Of a stretch of DNA of 23,630 nt, positions 1 through 8,355 are shown piece by piece. Below the pieces are notes generated by a model, which saw only the letters and a list, made by a program, of their open reading frames with translations, had not been told where the DNA came from and did no database searches. The position numbers were made by a program, and so were the translations under genes. Position 1 is the stretch's first letter. Every line of letters starts with the position of its first letter. Source of the DNA: CAZLQR01 sp964366455 (GTDB lineage Bacteria > Patescibacteriota > Microgenomatia > UBA1406 > GWC2-37-13); NCBI GenBank assembly GCA_964366455.1, contig CAYISZ010000011.1, forward strand, positions 1-23,630, in the 5' to 3' direction.

Positions 1-21
1 AATAACAACTGATTTTGCTCA

Positions 22-92
22 CGGGGTGTAGTTTAACGGCAGAATTCGCGGCTGGGGGTCGTGAGACCGGGGTTCAATTCCCCGCACCCCGA
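22..92 (+). tRNA. tRNA-Pro (anticodon GGG)
   Basis: A full cloverleaf can be folded by eye. The acceptor stem pairs 22-28 with 85-91 (7 bp, starting C1:G72) and the discriminator is A at 92. The D stem is 31-34 with 42-45. The anticodon stem 47-51 with 59-63 includes two G-U pairs; its loop 52-58 has anticodon GGG at 54-56. The variable loop is 64-67, and the T stem 68-72 with 80-84 is perfect. C1:G72 with A73 is the usual identity of bacterial tRNA-Pro. CCA is not encoded. Only 21 bases lie upstream, too few to judge a promoter. Confidence 0.93.
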
Positions 93-99
93 CATCTTT

Positions 100-549
100 A
101 TGAAAAGACCAAATTGGAACACGTATTTTATGCAGTTGGCAGACGTTGTAGCAACGCGATCCAACTGTATCCGAATGCAGGTAGGAGCAATAATAGTTAA
201 GGACAAGCGCATTATAGCAACGGGATATAACGGGACACCTCACGGCATTCAAAACTGCATAGATGGGGGCTGTAAGCGCTGTTCGGACAGAGAGACAAAT
301 AAAATTAATGAAGGTAAAGATAAAGAAAAATGTATCTGTATTCACGCGGAACAAAACGCAATTATTCAGTCTGCTTTACATGGTGCTTCTACACTTGGAG
401 GGGAGCTTTACAGCACGGTAGAGCCATGTATTGCATGCAGTAAGATGATTATTAACGCGGGTATAACGCGAGTTGTTTTTAGAGAGCTACATCACGGCGG
501 TGCAGGAATTAAACTTCTTAAAAAAGCTGGAGTCAGCATTGCTTCATAA
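100..549 (+). CDS. dCMP/cytidine deaminase family protein (ComEB-like)
   Basis: Zinc-dependent deaminase of 149 residues, probably converting dCMP to dUMP for dTTP synthesis in the cytosol. Zinc and catalytic residues are visible: H82 and E84 in the HAEQNA motif, then C110 and C113 in PCIACS. An insert with extra cysteines (about residues 53-80) is typical of dCMP deaminases, which carry a second, structural zinc. An upstream in-frame ATG at 61 lies inside the tRNA, so the ATG at 100 is taken as the start. It lies only 7 bases after the tRNA 3' end and has no Shine-Dalgarno site, so the mRNA may be made by tRNA 3' processing. The family is clear; the substrate (dCMP versus a related base) is inferred. 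Confidence 0.85.
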   Translation: MKRPNWNTYFMQLADVVATRSNCIRMQVGAIIVKDKRIIATGYNGTPHGIQNCIDGGCKRCSDRETNKINEGKDKEKCICIHAEQNAIIQSALHGASTLGGELYSTVEPCIACSKMIINAGITRVVFRELHHGGAGIKLLKKAGVSIAS

Positions 550-558
550 TAAAACTTC

Positions 559-575
559 ACTCCGCTTAGCGGGGT
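559..575 (+). terminator. weak hairpin after the deaminase gene
   Basis: A short stem, 559-565 pairing with 569-575 around a TTA loop with one G-T pair, follows the deaminase stop. It lacks a real T-tract (only TTGATT follows), so it is at best a weak terminator or a 3' end mark. Confidence 0.3.
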
Positions 576-583
576 TGATTGAA

Positions 584-597
584 TTTAGGGTTTAGAG
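584..597. repeat. two-copy 7-base tandem word
   Basis: TTTAGGG followed directly by TTTAGAG, in the gap between the deaminase gene and pilB. Two copies alone prove little. It is listed because the same 7-base spacing recurs in longer arrays across the window. Confidence 0.35.
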
Positions 598-609
598 TAA
601 TATCAAAAT

Positions 610-634
610 AGGCTGTTTTTTCGGCTTTTTTAAT
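610..634 (+). promoter_or_regulatory. possible terminator hairpin and -10 before pilB
   Basis: Stem 610-615 with 622-627 (T6 loop, two G-T pairs) runs into a T-tract, so it could end upstream transcription. The tract then forms TTTAAT at 629-634, which can serve as a -10 box ending 9 bases before the pilB ATG. I see no convincing -35 box. Both readings are weak. Confidence 0.35.
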
Positions 635-643
635 GAACAAATC

Positions 644-2344
644 ATGATAATTTCTAATGACCAATTGGCTCAGTTAGTCCTCAGTAGCAAGCTGGTAGAT
701 AAAGAAGGGCTCGAGGAGCTAATGCAATTTGCCAAAAACGCAAATTTAAACCTGGACCAGGCAATACTAGAGAAGAATATAATGCCTGATGAGACTCTGG
801 GATTAATGATTGCCAACTACATAAAAGTCCCGTTTGTTAAGCTTGCAAAACTTGCAATTCCAGAAGATGTTTTTCATATTGTCCCAGAAAAAGTTGCACG
901 AAAACAGAAAGTAATTGCCTATGAGCGAACCGCAGCGGGTGTCAAACTTGCAATGGCTAATCCTTACAATCGTGAGTTGATTGCGCTTGTGGCTCAAAAA
1001 ACAGGACAGCCCGTACTGCCATATTTTGCAACGGAAAAAGATATTTACAACACCTTTCATATATATCGAAAAGAGTTACAGAAAAATTTCGACGAACTCA
1101 TAAAAGAAGAGGCGGAAAAAGCGGGATCACTAGCTGCGGCAGAAAGTGAAGCGCCAATATCAAAAATTGTAGACCTCTTAATTAACTTTGCCTATCAAGA
1201 CAAGGTCTCAGATATCCATATTGAACCAGAGGAAAAAAACTCTTTAGTAAGATTCAGAATCGATGGTATTCTGCACGATGTGCTTTTTCTTTCAAAGTTC
1301 TTGCACGACCGAATCGCAACACGCATTAAGGTTATGGCAAAGCTCCGAACCGATGAACACCTAGCTCCCCAGGATGGTAAAATTCGAGTAAAGGTTGACG
1401 AAGAAGACCTTGATATTCGTATTTCGATTCTTCCCGTCTCACAAGGAGAAAAAATCGTTATGAGACTTCTGTCTTCTAGACTAGGCAAGCTTTCGCTTTT
1501 GGATCTTGGAATGAGCGAAGTCGACCTGAAAAAGGTAAGTAAGGCATATAGCCGATCGTACGGAATGATACTGTCAACGGGGCCTACAGGTTCAGGTAAA
1601 ACGAGCTCTATCTACTCAATTCTTAAGATCTTGAACACAAGAGAGAAAAATATTACCACCATCGAAGATCCTGTTGAGTACCAAATCAGAGGAGTCAATC
1701 AAATTCAGGTAAACGTTAAGACCAATCTCACCTTTGCCAGCGGTTTGCGCTCCATTCTTCGCCAAGATCCAAACATTGTCTTTGTTGGAGAGATTCGAGA
1801 TAGTGAAACGGCAGGAATTGCAGTAAATGCCGCTCTAACAGGTCACTTAGTACTATCAACCTTGCACACTAATGACGCGGCCACCACAATGCCACGTCTT
1901 ATCGACATGAAGGTGGAGCCATTTCTGGTCGCATCGACCGTAAACATCGTTATTGCCCAGAGACTTATCAGAAAAATCTGCGAAAACTGCCGAGTTTCTT
2001 ACATCATTACCGAGGATGAACTTAAAAAAACTTTACCTGAGGATCTAATTAAGAAGCACTATCTAACAACAGGAGACAATAAAGAAATCAGATTATACAA
2101 AGGACAGGGCTGTAAAATCTGCCACTTCACAGGATACTCAGGACGAGTTGGTCTTTTTGAGGTAATGGAAATCACCGAAAAGATACGTGCTTTGATCGTA
2201 CAAAAATCTAGTGCGGATGAGATTAGAAAACAGTCGATAATCGACGGCATGCATACAATGCTCGATGACGGTTTACAGAAAGTGGCGCGTGGGATGACTA
2301 CGGTTGAAGAGGTGCTACGCATAACAAAGGTTGACTCTTTATGA
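644..2344 (+). CDS. pilB: type IV pilus extension ATPase PilB/GspE
   Basis: Cytosolic hexameric motor ATPase that drives pilin polymerisation. The protein has 566 residues. An N-terminal MshEN/T2SSE_N-like domain spans about 1-145. The motor domain carries Walker A GPTGSGKT (313-320), an Asp box TTIEDPVEY (338-346), Walker B from 371 to 386 with E383, and a His box (399-412). Two CxxC pairs (C446/C449 and C490/C493) form the zinc site typical of PilB/GspE and absent from PilT. It overlaps pilC by four bases (ATGA), so translation is probably coupled. No pilT retraction ATPase is present in this window. The start is the only ATG that keeps the N-domain whole. Confidence 0.95.
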   Translation: MIISNDQLAQLVLSSKLVDKEGLEELMQFAKNANLNLDQAILEKNIMPDETLGLMIANYIKVPFVKLAKLAIPEDVFHIVPEKVARKQKVIAYERTAAGVKLAMANPYNRELIALVAQKTGQPVLPYFATEKDIYNTFHIYRKELQKNFDELIKEEAEKAGSLAAAESEAPISKIVDLLINFAYQDKVSDIHIEPEEKNSLVRFRIDGILHDVLFLSKFLHDRIATRIKVMAKLRTDEHLAPQDGKIRVKVDEEDLDIRISILPVSQGEKIVMRLLSSRLGKLSLLDLGMSEVDLKKVSKAYSRSYGMILSTGPTGSGKTSSIYSILKILNTREKNITTIEDPVEYQIRGVNQIQVNVKTNLTFASGLRSILRQDPNIVFVGEIRDSETAGIAVNAALTGHLVLSTLHTNDAATTMPRLIDMKVEPFLVASTVNIVIAQRLIRKICENCRVSYIITEDELKKTLPEDLIKKHYLTTGDNKEIRLYKGQGCKICHFTGYSGRVGLFEVMEITEKIRALIVQKSSADEIRKQSIIDGMHTMLDDGLQKVARGMTTVEEVLRITKVDSL

Positions 2345-3396
2345 AAAACCTAAAGAAAATTACACTCTCTACCAACGAGAAAGTCGGCTTTATCAGTAAT
2401 TTATCTACGATGCTGGCGGCTGGGATTTCCATAATTGAGATCATCGATTCCTTAATGGAAGACTCAAAGGGTAATACGAGAATCCTCCTCCAGTCGGTCA
2501 AAGATGACATTAATCAGGGGAATAGAATATATGCTGCATTTGAAAAGTTCCCTCTGGTATTTGATAAGGTGACGGTAAATATAATTAAGGCCTCCGAAGA
2601 GGCAGGAACGCTTGATAAAACCTTAATTGATCTGAAAGATACCATAAAAAAAGAACAAGAATTTTTAGATAAAGTTCGCTCTGCATTTATATATCCATCA
2701 TTAATTCTTGTTATGTTTATGGGAGTATTGATACTTGTTTTGACTTTTGTTATCCCACGAATTGCGGTTGTATTTTCTCGTCTAAAGTCTGAGCTGCCGC
2801 TACCAACAAAAATTCTAATTTTCTTCTCAGACTTATTACTAAAGCAAACTGTACCACTGTTAATTGGTCTGGTTGTAGTTGTCGGAGGGTTTATCCTGCT
2901 GTTCAGGGCTAATAAAAAGGGCTTTTTAAATGTAGTTTTTTCTTTACCGTTGGTATCTAACTTAATGCGCTACATTGACCTGACGAGATTCACCAGAAGC
3001 CTCCATCTTTTGTTAAGCGCTGGAATACCAATAGTTACCGCACTCGATCTCACAAAGGATATCGTGAACAAAAAAAATGTCCGGACAATGATAGAAAAAT
3101 GTGGAGAAATGGTTCTTGCGGGAAAGCCATTCTCCGAAGGTTTAAGAACTCAGAAGAGAGTTGTCCCTAGAATAATGTTGAAAATTGTTGAGGCGGGGGA
3201 AAAGAGCGGGGGGCTAGACAAGGCTCTTTTAGACATTTCTCAACATTTAGACTACGAAGTCACAACAACTCTTGCCACGATAACTACGCTCTTAGAGCCA
3301 TTATTACTAATGGTGGTTGGCGTTATGGTTGGAGGAATGATGCTTTCGATTATTGCGCCAATTTACGGACTTATAGGCTCGGTAGGAGGAGGCTAG
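2341..3396 (+). CDS. pilC: type IV pilus platform protein PilC/GspF
   Basis: Inner-membrane platform protein that couples the PilB motor to pilin subunits. It has 351 residues with two T2SSF repeats (about 15-135 and 215-340), each starting with a helix that contains an SAGI/AAGI turn and an EAGxxSGxLD-like loop (EEAGTLDK near 86-93; EAGEKSGGLDK at 284-294). Hydrophobic segments are seen at about 117-145, 170-189 and 317-347, as usual for the family. An AAAGG stretch at 2326-2330 gives a possible Shine-Dalgarno site 10 bases before the ATG. The gene is the second of a pilB-pilC pair and converges on the response regulator. Confidence 0.94.
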   Translation: MKNLKKITLSTNEKVGFISNLSTMLAAGISIIEIIDSLMEDSKGNTRILLQSVKDDINQGNRIYAAFEKFPLVFDKVTVNIIKASEEAGTLDKTLIDLKDTIKKEQEFLDKVRSAFIYPSLILVMFMGVLILVLTFVIPRIAVVFSRLKSELPLPTKILIFFSDLLLKQTVPLLIGLVVVVGGFILLFRANKKGFLNVVFSLPLVSNLMRYIDLTRFTRSLHLLLSAGIPIVTALDLTKDIVNKKNVRTMIEKCGEMVLAGKPFSEGLRTQKRVVPRIMLKIVEAGEKSGGLDKALLDISQHLDYEVTTTLATITTLLEPLLLMVVGVMVGGMMLSIIAPIYGLIGSVGGG

Positions 3397-3410
3397 TGAG
3401 ACTTGTAACA

Positions 3411-3472
3411 TAGAGCATAGAACATGGAGCTTAATCAAATGGCAAGTTCTACGTTCCAAGTTCTACGTTTTA
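3411..3472. repeat. 7-base word arrays forming a long imperfect hairpin
   Basis: Lies between convergent pilC and the response regulator. Words starting GAGC/GAAC at 7-base spacing run on the plus strand at about 3409-3429. Words of the same kind in the opposite direction fill 3443-3470, where a 14-base unit (CAAGTTC plus TACGTTC) is repeated twice. Bases 3411-3427 pair with 3456-3472 (17 positions, two mismatches, two G-T pairs), and the first copy of the 14-base unit could pair as an alternative. It may serve as a two-way terminator or 3' end stabiliser. Confidence 0.6.
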
Positions 3473-3475
3473 AAT

Positions 3476-3886
3476 TTATTTAGCTGCCGGAGTAGCTACG
3501 GGGGTTGTGATTGGTGGTAGGTATTTCTGTACCATTGCTACAACTTGGTTAGGTGCAAGATCCGCTTTCACAAGAACTGCTGTTGCCCCTTTTTGCAAAG
3601 CTTCTTTGATAGCGGGATCATGAGAAAGATTGGTCCAAACAATAATTGCAGGCATTTTTACTGGTTTTGGGTTATCGGACTGAAGTTTAGTGAGAACTCC
3701 CAAACCATCAAGTTTAGGCATCATTACATCAAGAAGTACAAGATCGTATCCCTGTGTACGAATTTTGGCCAACCCTTCTTCACCGTCAACCGCGAATTCT
3801 ACCGTGTATCCGGCGGTTTTCAAAACCTCATCGTACAGTTCTCTTAGCGACGGATCATCGTCAACTACTAGAATTTTTTGGGACAT
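3476..3886 (-). CDS. single-domain response regulator (CheY-like)
   Basis: Receiver-only protein of 136 residues. The acidic pocket (D9, D10, D11), phosphoacceptor D53 in LLDVMMP, switch T85 and conserved K107 are all present. There is no DNA-binding domain; the tail after about residue 122 is short and rich in Pro, Thr and Ala. An upstream GTG at 3892 is possible, but the promoter (TTGACT, 17 bases, TATAGT) places transcription start at about the ATG at 3886, so that start is chosen. Transcription diverges from the histidine kinase gene 71 bases away, its likely partner. Its site between pilus genes suggests a role in pilus output through protein contacts, which is inference. Confidence 0.88.
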   Translation of the reverse strand: MSQKILVVDDDPSLRELYDEVLKTAGYTVEFAVDGEEGLAKIRTQGYDLVLLDVMMPKLDGLGVLTKLQSDNPKPVKMPAIIVWTNLSHDPAIKEALQKGATAVLVKADLAPNQVVAMVQKYLPPITTPVATPAAK

Positions 3887-3894
3887 ACGCACTC

Positions 3895-3923
3895 ACTATA
3901 ATAAAATGGTATTAAGAAGTCAA
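3895..3923 (-). promoter_or_regulatory. promoter of the response regulator gene
   Basis: On the minus strand, a -35 box TTGACT (3923-3918), 17-base spacer and -10 box TATAGT (3900-3895). The ATG at 3886 begins 8 bases further on, so the mRNA should have little or no leader. Confidence 0.7.
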
Positions 3924-3944
3924 ACAACGCTTACCGATTAACTA

Positions 3945-3950
3945 TATAAT
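3945..3950 (+). promoter_or_regulatory. -10 box of the histidine kinase gene
   Basis: TATAAT ends 7 bases before the ATG at 3958, which predicts a leaderless mRNA. No good -35 is seen. A CCGATT lies five bases upstream of the box; a similar CCGATT-ATATAAT arrangement precedes fmt. Confidence 0.6.
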
Positions 3951-3957
3951 CAATTAC

Positions 3958-5352
3958 ATGTCTACGATATACGGTGCGGTTCAGAAAACTCAGACCAATG
4001 GAGCTTCTACAGAGCTGAGCCATATCAATGAAGAAATCTATAAAAAAAATATAGAGCTCGCCGAAAAAAACAAAGTTCTATCTTTACTGCGACAGATTTA
4101 TGAAATAGTCTTGGGTGCCGTTACTGATCCTAAAAACATTTCCGAGCAAGTAGCAAGGCTAATTGTTCATGAGATTGGATTTCGTGGGGTTGGAATATTT
4201 CTTGTAGAGAAAAGTATGCTTAACAATATTGGAATGGAGATGTCTGGAATCTCTCCCGAGTACGAAAAAAAACTGTCGGCAATTTGTCGAGACAACGAAC
4301 TATCTCTTCTGAATAATAAAGGAAATTTACTTGTTTCAGCGATTAACGAAAAAACAAAAAAGACCACAAAGTACTTATTTGACGCTCTTAATCCAATGAC
4401 CGATCTTAATACCGCCTCATTGATTCAGAGCAATCTGAATATCAGAACTACAGCCATCTTCCCACTTATTGTTAGGGGACAACTCTTGGGAGCTTTGATG
4501 ATTTTGCTTAGTGAAGATCTTGAATCGATCACCGGAACAAAGGTGGACATAATGGATAGATTGACCGAGGTAATTGGAGTTGCTATCGACAACGCACTTT
4601 TATACCGCGAAATTCAAACAGCGAATATAAAACTAAAGGAGTTGGATAAACTCAAGGATGAGTTTGTGTCCATCGCTTCGCACGAACTTAGAACCCCGAT
4701 GACAATCGTGAGATCTTATCTGTGGATGCTAATGCAAGCTCAAAACGGTACGCTTAATGAAAAACAAAAGATTTATGTAGACAGAGCGTACGGTTCTACC
4801 GTAAGACTTATTACTCTCATTAATGACATGCTGGACACTTCTCGCATAGATTCTGGACGTGTATCGCTAGACCTACAACCTATAGATCTGGGAAAACTTT
4901 CTCAGGATGTAATTGCTGAGACTAAGACTCGTGCGGAACAACTAGGATTAAGTCTAAACGTTGAAGCTCGCGTTGTCCCCACGGTTATAGCAGACGGAGA
5001 AAAAATTCGCGAGGTACTAATAAATTTAATTGGTAATTCTATGAAATTTACACCCAAAGGTGGCTCTATCAGCATAAAGTTCGAGGTAGGAGAAGACTCT
5101 GTCACCACCAAGGTCGTTGATACTGGTATGGGATTCACAAAAGAGTACGAGGCTAAGTTGTTTCAAAAATTTGGCTTCATCAAAACTTCTTACCAAATGA
5201 ATAAGAGCGATAATGGAGGAACCGGTCTGGGATTATATATCTGCAAGTCCATCTTAGAAATGCACGGAGGCACAATACAGGCCATGTCGCCTGGGCCAGG
5301 AAAGGGAGCCGTCTTTAGTTTTAGTTTAAAAAAACAAAGTGAAACGAAATAA
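3958..5352 (+). CDS. soluble GAF-domain sensor histidine kinase
   Basis: Protein of 464 residues without membrane segments. A helical N-terminus (about 20-45) leads into a GAF-like sensory domain (about 45-215), then a coiled linker (215-235). HisKA follows with phosphoacceptor H242 in SHELRTP. The HATPase domain has an N-box around N356-N360, a G1 box DTGMG (388-392) and a G2 box GGTGLGLYI (420-428). It probably phosphorylates the divergent CheY-like regulator and senses a cytosolic ligand. Its last 14 bases overlap the next pilin gene, so it is tied to the minor pilin operon. The ligand cannot be read from sequence. Confidence 0.9.
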   Translation: MSTIYGAVQKTQTNGASTELSHINEEIYKKNIELAEKNKVLSLLRQIYEIVLGAVTDPKNISEQVARLIVHEIGFRGVGIFLVEKSMLNNIGMEMSGISPEYEKKLSAICRDNELSLLNNKGNLLVSAINEKTKKTTKYLFDALNPMTDLNTASLIQSNLNIRTTAIFPLIVRGQLLGALMILLSEDLESITGTKVDIMDRLTEVIGVAIDNALLYREIQTANIKLKELDKLKDEFVSIASHELRTPMTIVRSYLWMLMQAQNGTLNEKQKIYVDRAYGSTVRLITLINDMLDTSRIDSGRVSLDLQPIDLGKLSQDVIAETKTRAEQLGLSLNVEARVVPTVIADGEKIREVLINLIGNSMKFTPKGGSISIKFEVGEDSVTTKVVDTGMGFTKEYEAKLFQKFGFIKTSYQMNKSDNGGTGLGLYICKSILEMHGGTIQAMSPGPGKGAVFSFSLKKQSETK

Positions 5353-5830
5353 CAGCCATACTGGGTTTACTTTGATTGAGATGATGGTGGTTGTAGGAGT
5401 TCTGCTCGTTCTATTTCTGCTTTCAAACAATGTATCGCTACGACCCCAACAAGCGACCAGCATCAGTAGTGCGGTCGACGTGCTTGCGGCAGATTTAGCT
5501 GCACAGCAAACTAGCAGTATGTCTGGAAATGAGTCGAGCGGAACTGTAAACACAAGTTACGGAATTTATTTTCAGACCGATAGGTATATATTGTTTCGGG
5601 GAGCCTCATATGCGCCCGCCGGTACAGATAACTTCGCTGTGCAGCTGGCAAACACACTCACTTTCAGCTCGATAAATCTACCAAACAATCAAGTGGTGTT
5701 TGCTACTGGAAGCGGAACGTTTGTGAATTACGATCAAGCCAACAACACCGTAGTAGTATATGACTCAGCCAACAATCTATCAAAAACACTTCGAATAAAT
5801 AGTTACGGAGTTGTAGAAAGTCTTCAATAA
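5339..5830 (+). CDS. minor pilin, GspH/FimT-like
   Basis: Prepilin of 163 residues with a short leader ending in G9, then F10-TLIE and a hydrophobic helix to about residue 30, the class III signal cut by prepilin peptidase. The rest is a beta-rich globular head. The start is GTG at 5339, inside the last codons of the kinase gene; no other in-frame start keeps the leader. There is no Shine-Dalgarno site, so it probably relies on translation from the kinase gene. Its place first in a run of four minor pilins fits the GspH-like position of a pilus tip complex. Confidence 0.82.
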   Translation: MKRNNSHTGFTLIEMMVVVGVLLVLFLLSNNVSLRPQQATSISSAVDVLAADLAAQQTSSMSGNESSGTVNTSYGIYFQTDRYILFRGASYAPAGTDNFAVQLANTLTFSSINLPNNQVVFATGSGTFVNYDQANNTVVVYDSANNLSKTLRINSYGVVESLQ

Positions 5831-5845
5831 AACGAATCAATTTAT

Positions 5846-7798
5846 ATGACCAACAATAACATATTAAAATCCGGACAACTTCTGGTCGAGATACTAATAG
5901 TAATAGGACTTATGGCGTTGATAATCCCCACACTGCTAGTTGGATTTATTTCAACCAGAGATGGCCGTGCGCAAAGTGGGCAGAGATTTATGGCCGTTAC
6001 ACTTCAAAATGAGGCTAGAGAAGCAATTCGCACCGTACGTGAGGCTGGATGGACAAACATTCAGACCAATGGCACATATCATCCAGTTGTTTCAGGACCC
6101 ACATGGACGCTCGCTGCAGGCGCAGAGTCCATTTCTGGATTTTCTCGCAGTTTAGTTATAGCCGATGTATACCGCGATTCAAACAATGTAATTGTCCCAT
6201 CTGGAGGGACTATCGATCCCTCGACTAAAAAAATTACAACAACAGTCAGCTGGACACAGCCAAAATCAGGTTCCGTTTCCACGGTGTCGTACTTAACGCG
6301 CTTTTTGGAAAGCGATACCTATACCGAAACAACACAGACACATTTTAATAATGGAACGAAATCTGGTGTAGTCGTTCAGGCTACAAATCCACCCCAAGTA
6401 GCCGACGACGGTCAGGTCATACTAGGCTCAGGAGGGAACAGTGATTGGTGCTCGCCAAACATCACCTCAAACAGCTTAGATCTTCCTGGTCAGGGCTATG
6501 CAAACGCAATAACGGCCATTGAAGGGAAAGCATTTGCCGGTACTGGTGAAAACGCTTCTGGACTTTCATTTATGCAGGTAAATATCTCAAATGCCCAACC
6601 ACCGGTACCAACATTCTATGGCAATTTCGATGGCCACAAAACAAACGGAGTATTTGGTGAAACTAATTATGGATATATCTCCACCGACACAAACTCAAAA
6701 GAAGTCGTGATTATTGACATATCCACACTGCCTTTCGCGGAGGTTGGCTATTTCAATGCCCCTGGAAATTTATCTGCTGTTGGACTTTTTGTAAACGGAA
6801 ATGTGGGATATGTGACCACCGGAAGCAAACTCTATTCATTCGATCTTTCTAGTAAGGTTGGCGCACGAACAATTTTAGATCCCGATGGTGTGACTCTCCA
6901 AGGGGTAGGTCGTAGCATAAAAATTGTAGGAAATTACGCATATGTAATTATAGAACAGAGCTCTCCACAGCTCCAAATCGTGGACATAAGTAATCCAAGC
7001 AACATGTCTGTGGTGGGTCAGGCCACTGTTGCAGGGGAGAATGGGAAGGATGTATTTATCAACAGCAATGCCACAAGAGCGTATTTCGTAACACAGATGT
7101 CATCCTCAAAAAACGAGTTTTTCATCGTTGATATAAGCACTAAGACAGGAAACAGACCGACCATTGGATCTGGCTATAATGCCGAGGGCATGGATCCAAA
7201 AGGTGTAGTAGTCGTTCCAGGTAACAGAGCAATAATTGTGGGCTACAATGCGGAAGAATACCAAGTCTTAAACATTGCAAACGAATCCTCGATAACTAGA
7301 TGTGGTGGGGCGCAGGTTAACGCAGGAATAAACGGAATTTCATCAATTTTGGAGAGCGATGGGGACGCCTATTCATACATCGTAACTGCCGACAGTAGTA
7401 CGGAATTTAAAATAATAGAAGGTGGCCCTGGGGGATCATACGCCTCCTCAGGAAGTTTTGAATCGCAAACCTTTACTCCAGGATACCAAACCGCAAATAA
7501 TAGGCTAACCTCAACTTTCTTAGAGCCGGCTAATACCGATATTCAGTTTCAGGTATCTCTAGCCAACTTAGTATCTGGGAGCTGTCCTGCGACTGGACAG
7601 TATACATATGTCGGTCCTGACGGAACTTCAGCGACCAATTTTAATCAGGTCAGTGGGTCTCCAGTAACATTTCCCTTTTCGAGCTATTTGAACTATGTAA
7701 ATCCAGGACAATGTTTCAGATACAAGGTTTATTTTAGTACCACAAACTCATCAAACACCCCTGTTCTAGAAGATGTGTCTATTAATTATTCACCATAA
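5846..7798 (+). CDS. large minor pilin with a seven-bladed beta-propeller (GspI-like position)
   Basis: Protein of 650 residues. A prepilin signal SG^QLLVE (cut after G10, with E at +5) and one hydrophobic helix (11-34) are followed by a normal-sized pilin head to about residue 155. Residues about 202-530 then hold seven similar strands (241-248, 286-293, 328-335, 375-382, 424-431, 471-478, 520-527), several ending VDIS, spaced 42-49 residues apart. This looks like an LVIVD-type seven-bladed propeller. A further beta domain (about 540-650) has two cysteines (C580, C623) that could form a disulphide. It is probably an adhesin or ligand-binding module shown at the pilus tip. The ligand is unknown. 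Confidence 0.8.
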   Translation: MTNNNILKSGQLLVEILIVIGLMALIIPTLLVGFISTRDGRAQSGQRFMAVTLQNEAREAIRTVREAGWTNIQTNGTYHPVVSGPTWTLAAGAESISGFSRSLVIADVYRDSNNVIVPSGGTIDPSTKKITTTVSWTQPKSGSVSTVSYLTRFLESDTYTETTQTHFNNGTKSGVVVQATNPPQVADDGQVILGSGGNSDWCSPNITSNSLDLPGQGYANAITAIEGKAFAGTGENASGLSFMQVNISNAQPPVPTFYGNFDGHKTNGVFGETNYGYISTDTNSKEVVIIDISTLPFAEVGYFNAPGNLSAVGLFVNGNVGYVTTGSKLYSFDLSSKVGARTILDPDGVTLQGVGRSIKIVGNYAYVIIEQSSPQLQIVDISNPSNMSVVGQATVAGENGKDVFINSNATRAYFVTQMSSSKNEFFIVDISTKTGNRPTIGSGYNAEGMDPKGVVVVPGNRAIIVGYNAEEYQVLNIANESSITRCGGAQVNAGINGISSILESDGDAYSYIVTADSSTEFKIIEGGPGGSYASSGSFESQTFTPGYQTANNRLTSTFLEPANTDIQFQVSLANLVSGSCPATGQYTYVGPDGTSATNFNQVSGSPVTFPFSSYLNYVNPGQCFRYKVYFSTTNSSNTPVLEDVSINYSP

Positions 7799-7823
7799 AT
7801 CTCATAGCTTGAAAAAAATAAAT

Positions 7824-8333
7824 ATGAAAAACATTAAACACAACACGATTCGCTCTCTAGGTTACGCAAGGAACGGGACGACAATAATCGAGTTGGCCAT
7901 CTATATGGGAATACTGGCGGTTATACTGGTTGTTTTAGCGCAGTTATTCGGAAGCGCAGTTGATGTTAGGCGCGAAAGCGAAGCTACTTCTTACACGACA
8001 ACCGATACCCGCTATCTATATAACAGATTTCTTTATGACATTAGCAATGCGGATTCAATAACGACTCCAGCTAACTTGGGGGACACTAGCGCAATGCTCC
8101 AGTATGTCAAGGATGGCGTCACTCATACATATCAATTAAGCGCTTCAGATTTAGTTCTTGACTCCGTAAAGTTGAATAGTTTTGGGACATCGGTTTCCAA
8201 TATATCGTTTCAGAGATTGGGCAATGCTGGTGGTACGCATACGATTAGACTTAGTTACACAGTCACAAGCAAAGTGAAAAAAAGTACTGGAAATGAAATA
8301 AAGACCGTCACGACAACCATAGGCATGCGATGA
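7824..8333 (+). CDS. minor pilin, GspJ/PilW-like position
   Basis: Protein of 169 residues. A leader rich in basic and polar residues ends at G18, followed by TTIIELAIYMG (E at +5) and a hydrophobic helix to about residue 43. The head is beta-rich. An upstream in-frame ATG at 7773 lies within the previous gene and would make an overlong leader; the ATG at 7824, in an A-rich stretch after the previous stop, is preferred. It follows the propeller pilin by 25 bases in the same direction. Assignment to GspJ rests on gene order and prepilin form, not on a clear family motif. Confidence 0.75.
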   Translation: MKNIKHNTIRSLGYARNGTTIIELAIYMGILAVILVVLAQLFGSAVDVRRESEATSYTTTDTRYLYNRFLYDISNADSITTPANLGDTSAMLQYVKDGVTHTYQLSASDLVLDSVKLNSFGTSVSNISFQRLGNAGGTHTIRLSYTVTSKVKKSTGNEIKTVTTTIGMR

Positions 8334-8355
8334 TAGTTATGTTTCGTATACGCTG

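Noticed and set aside
61..99. Upstream in-frame ATG for the deaminase inside the tRNA gene
   Set aside because: It would make the tRNA T-arm coding and add 13 residues with no family match; the ATG at 100 matches the usual N-terminus.
3887..3892. GTG start for the response regulator
   Set aside because: It lies two bases from the -10 box, upstream of the expected transcript start; the ATG at 3886 fits both promoter and family.
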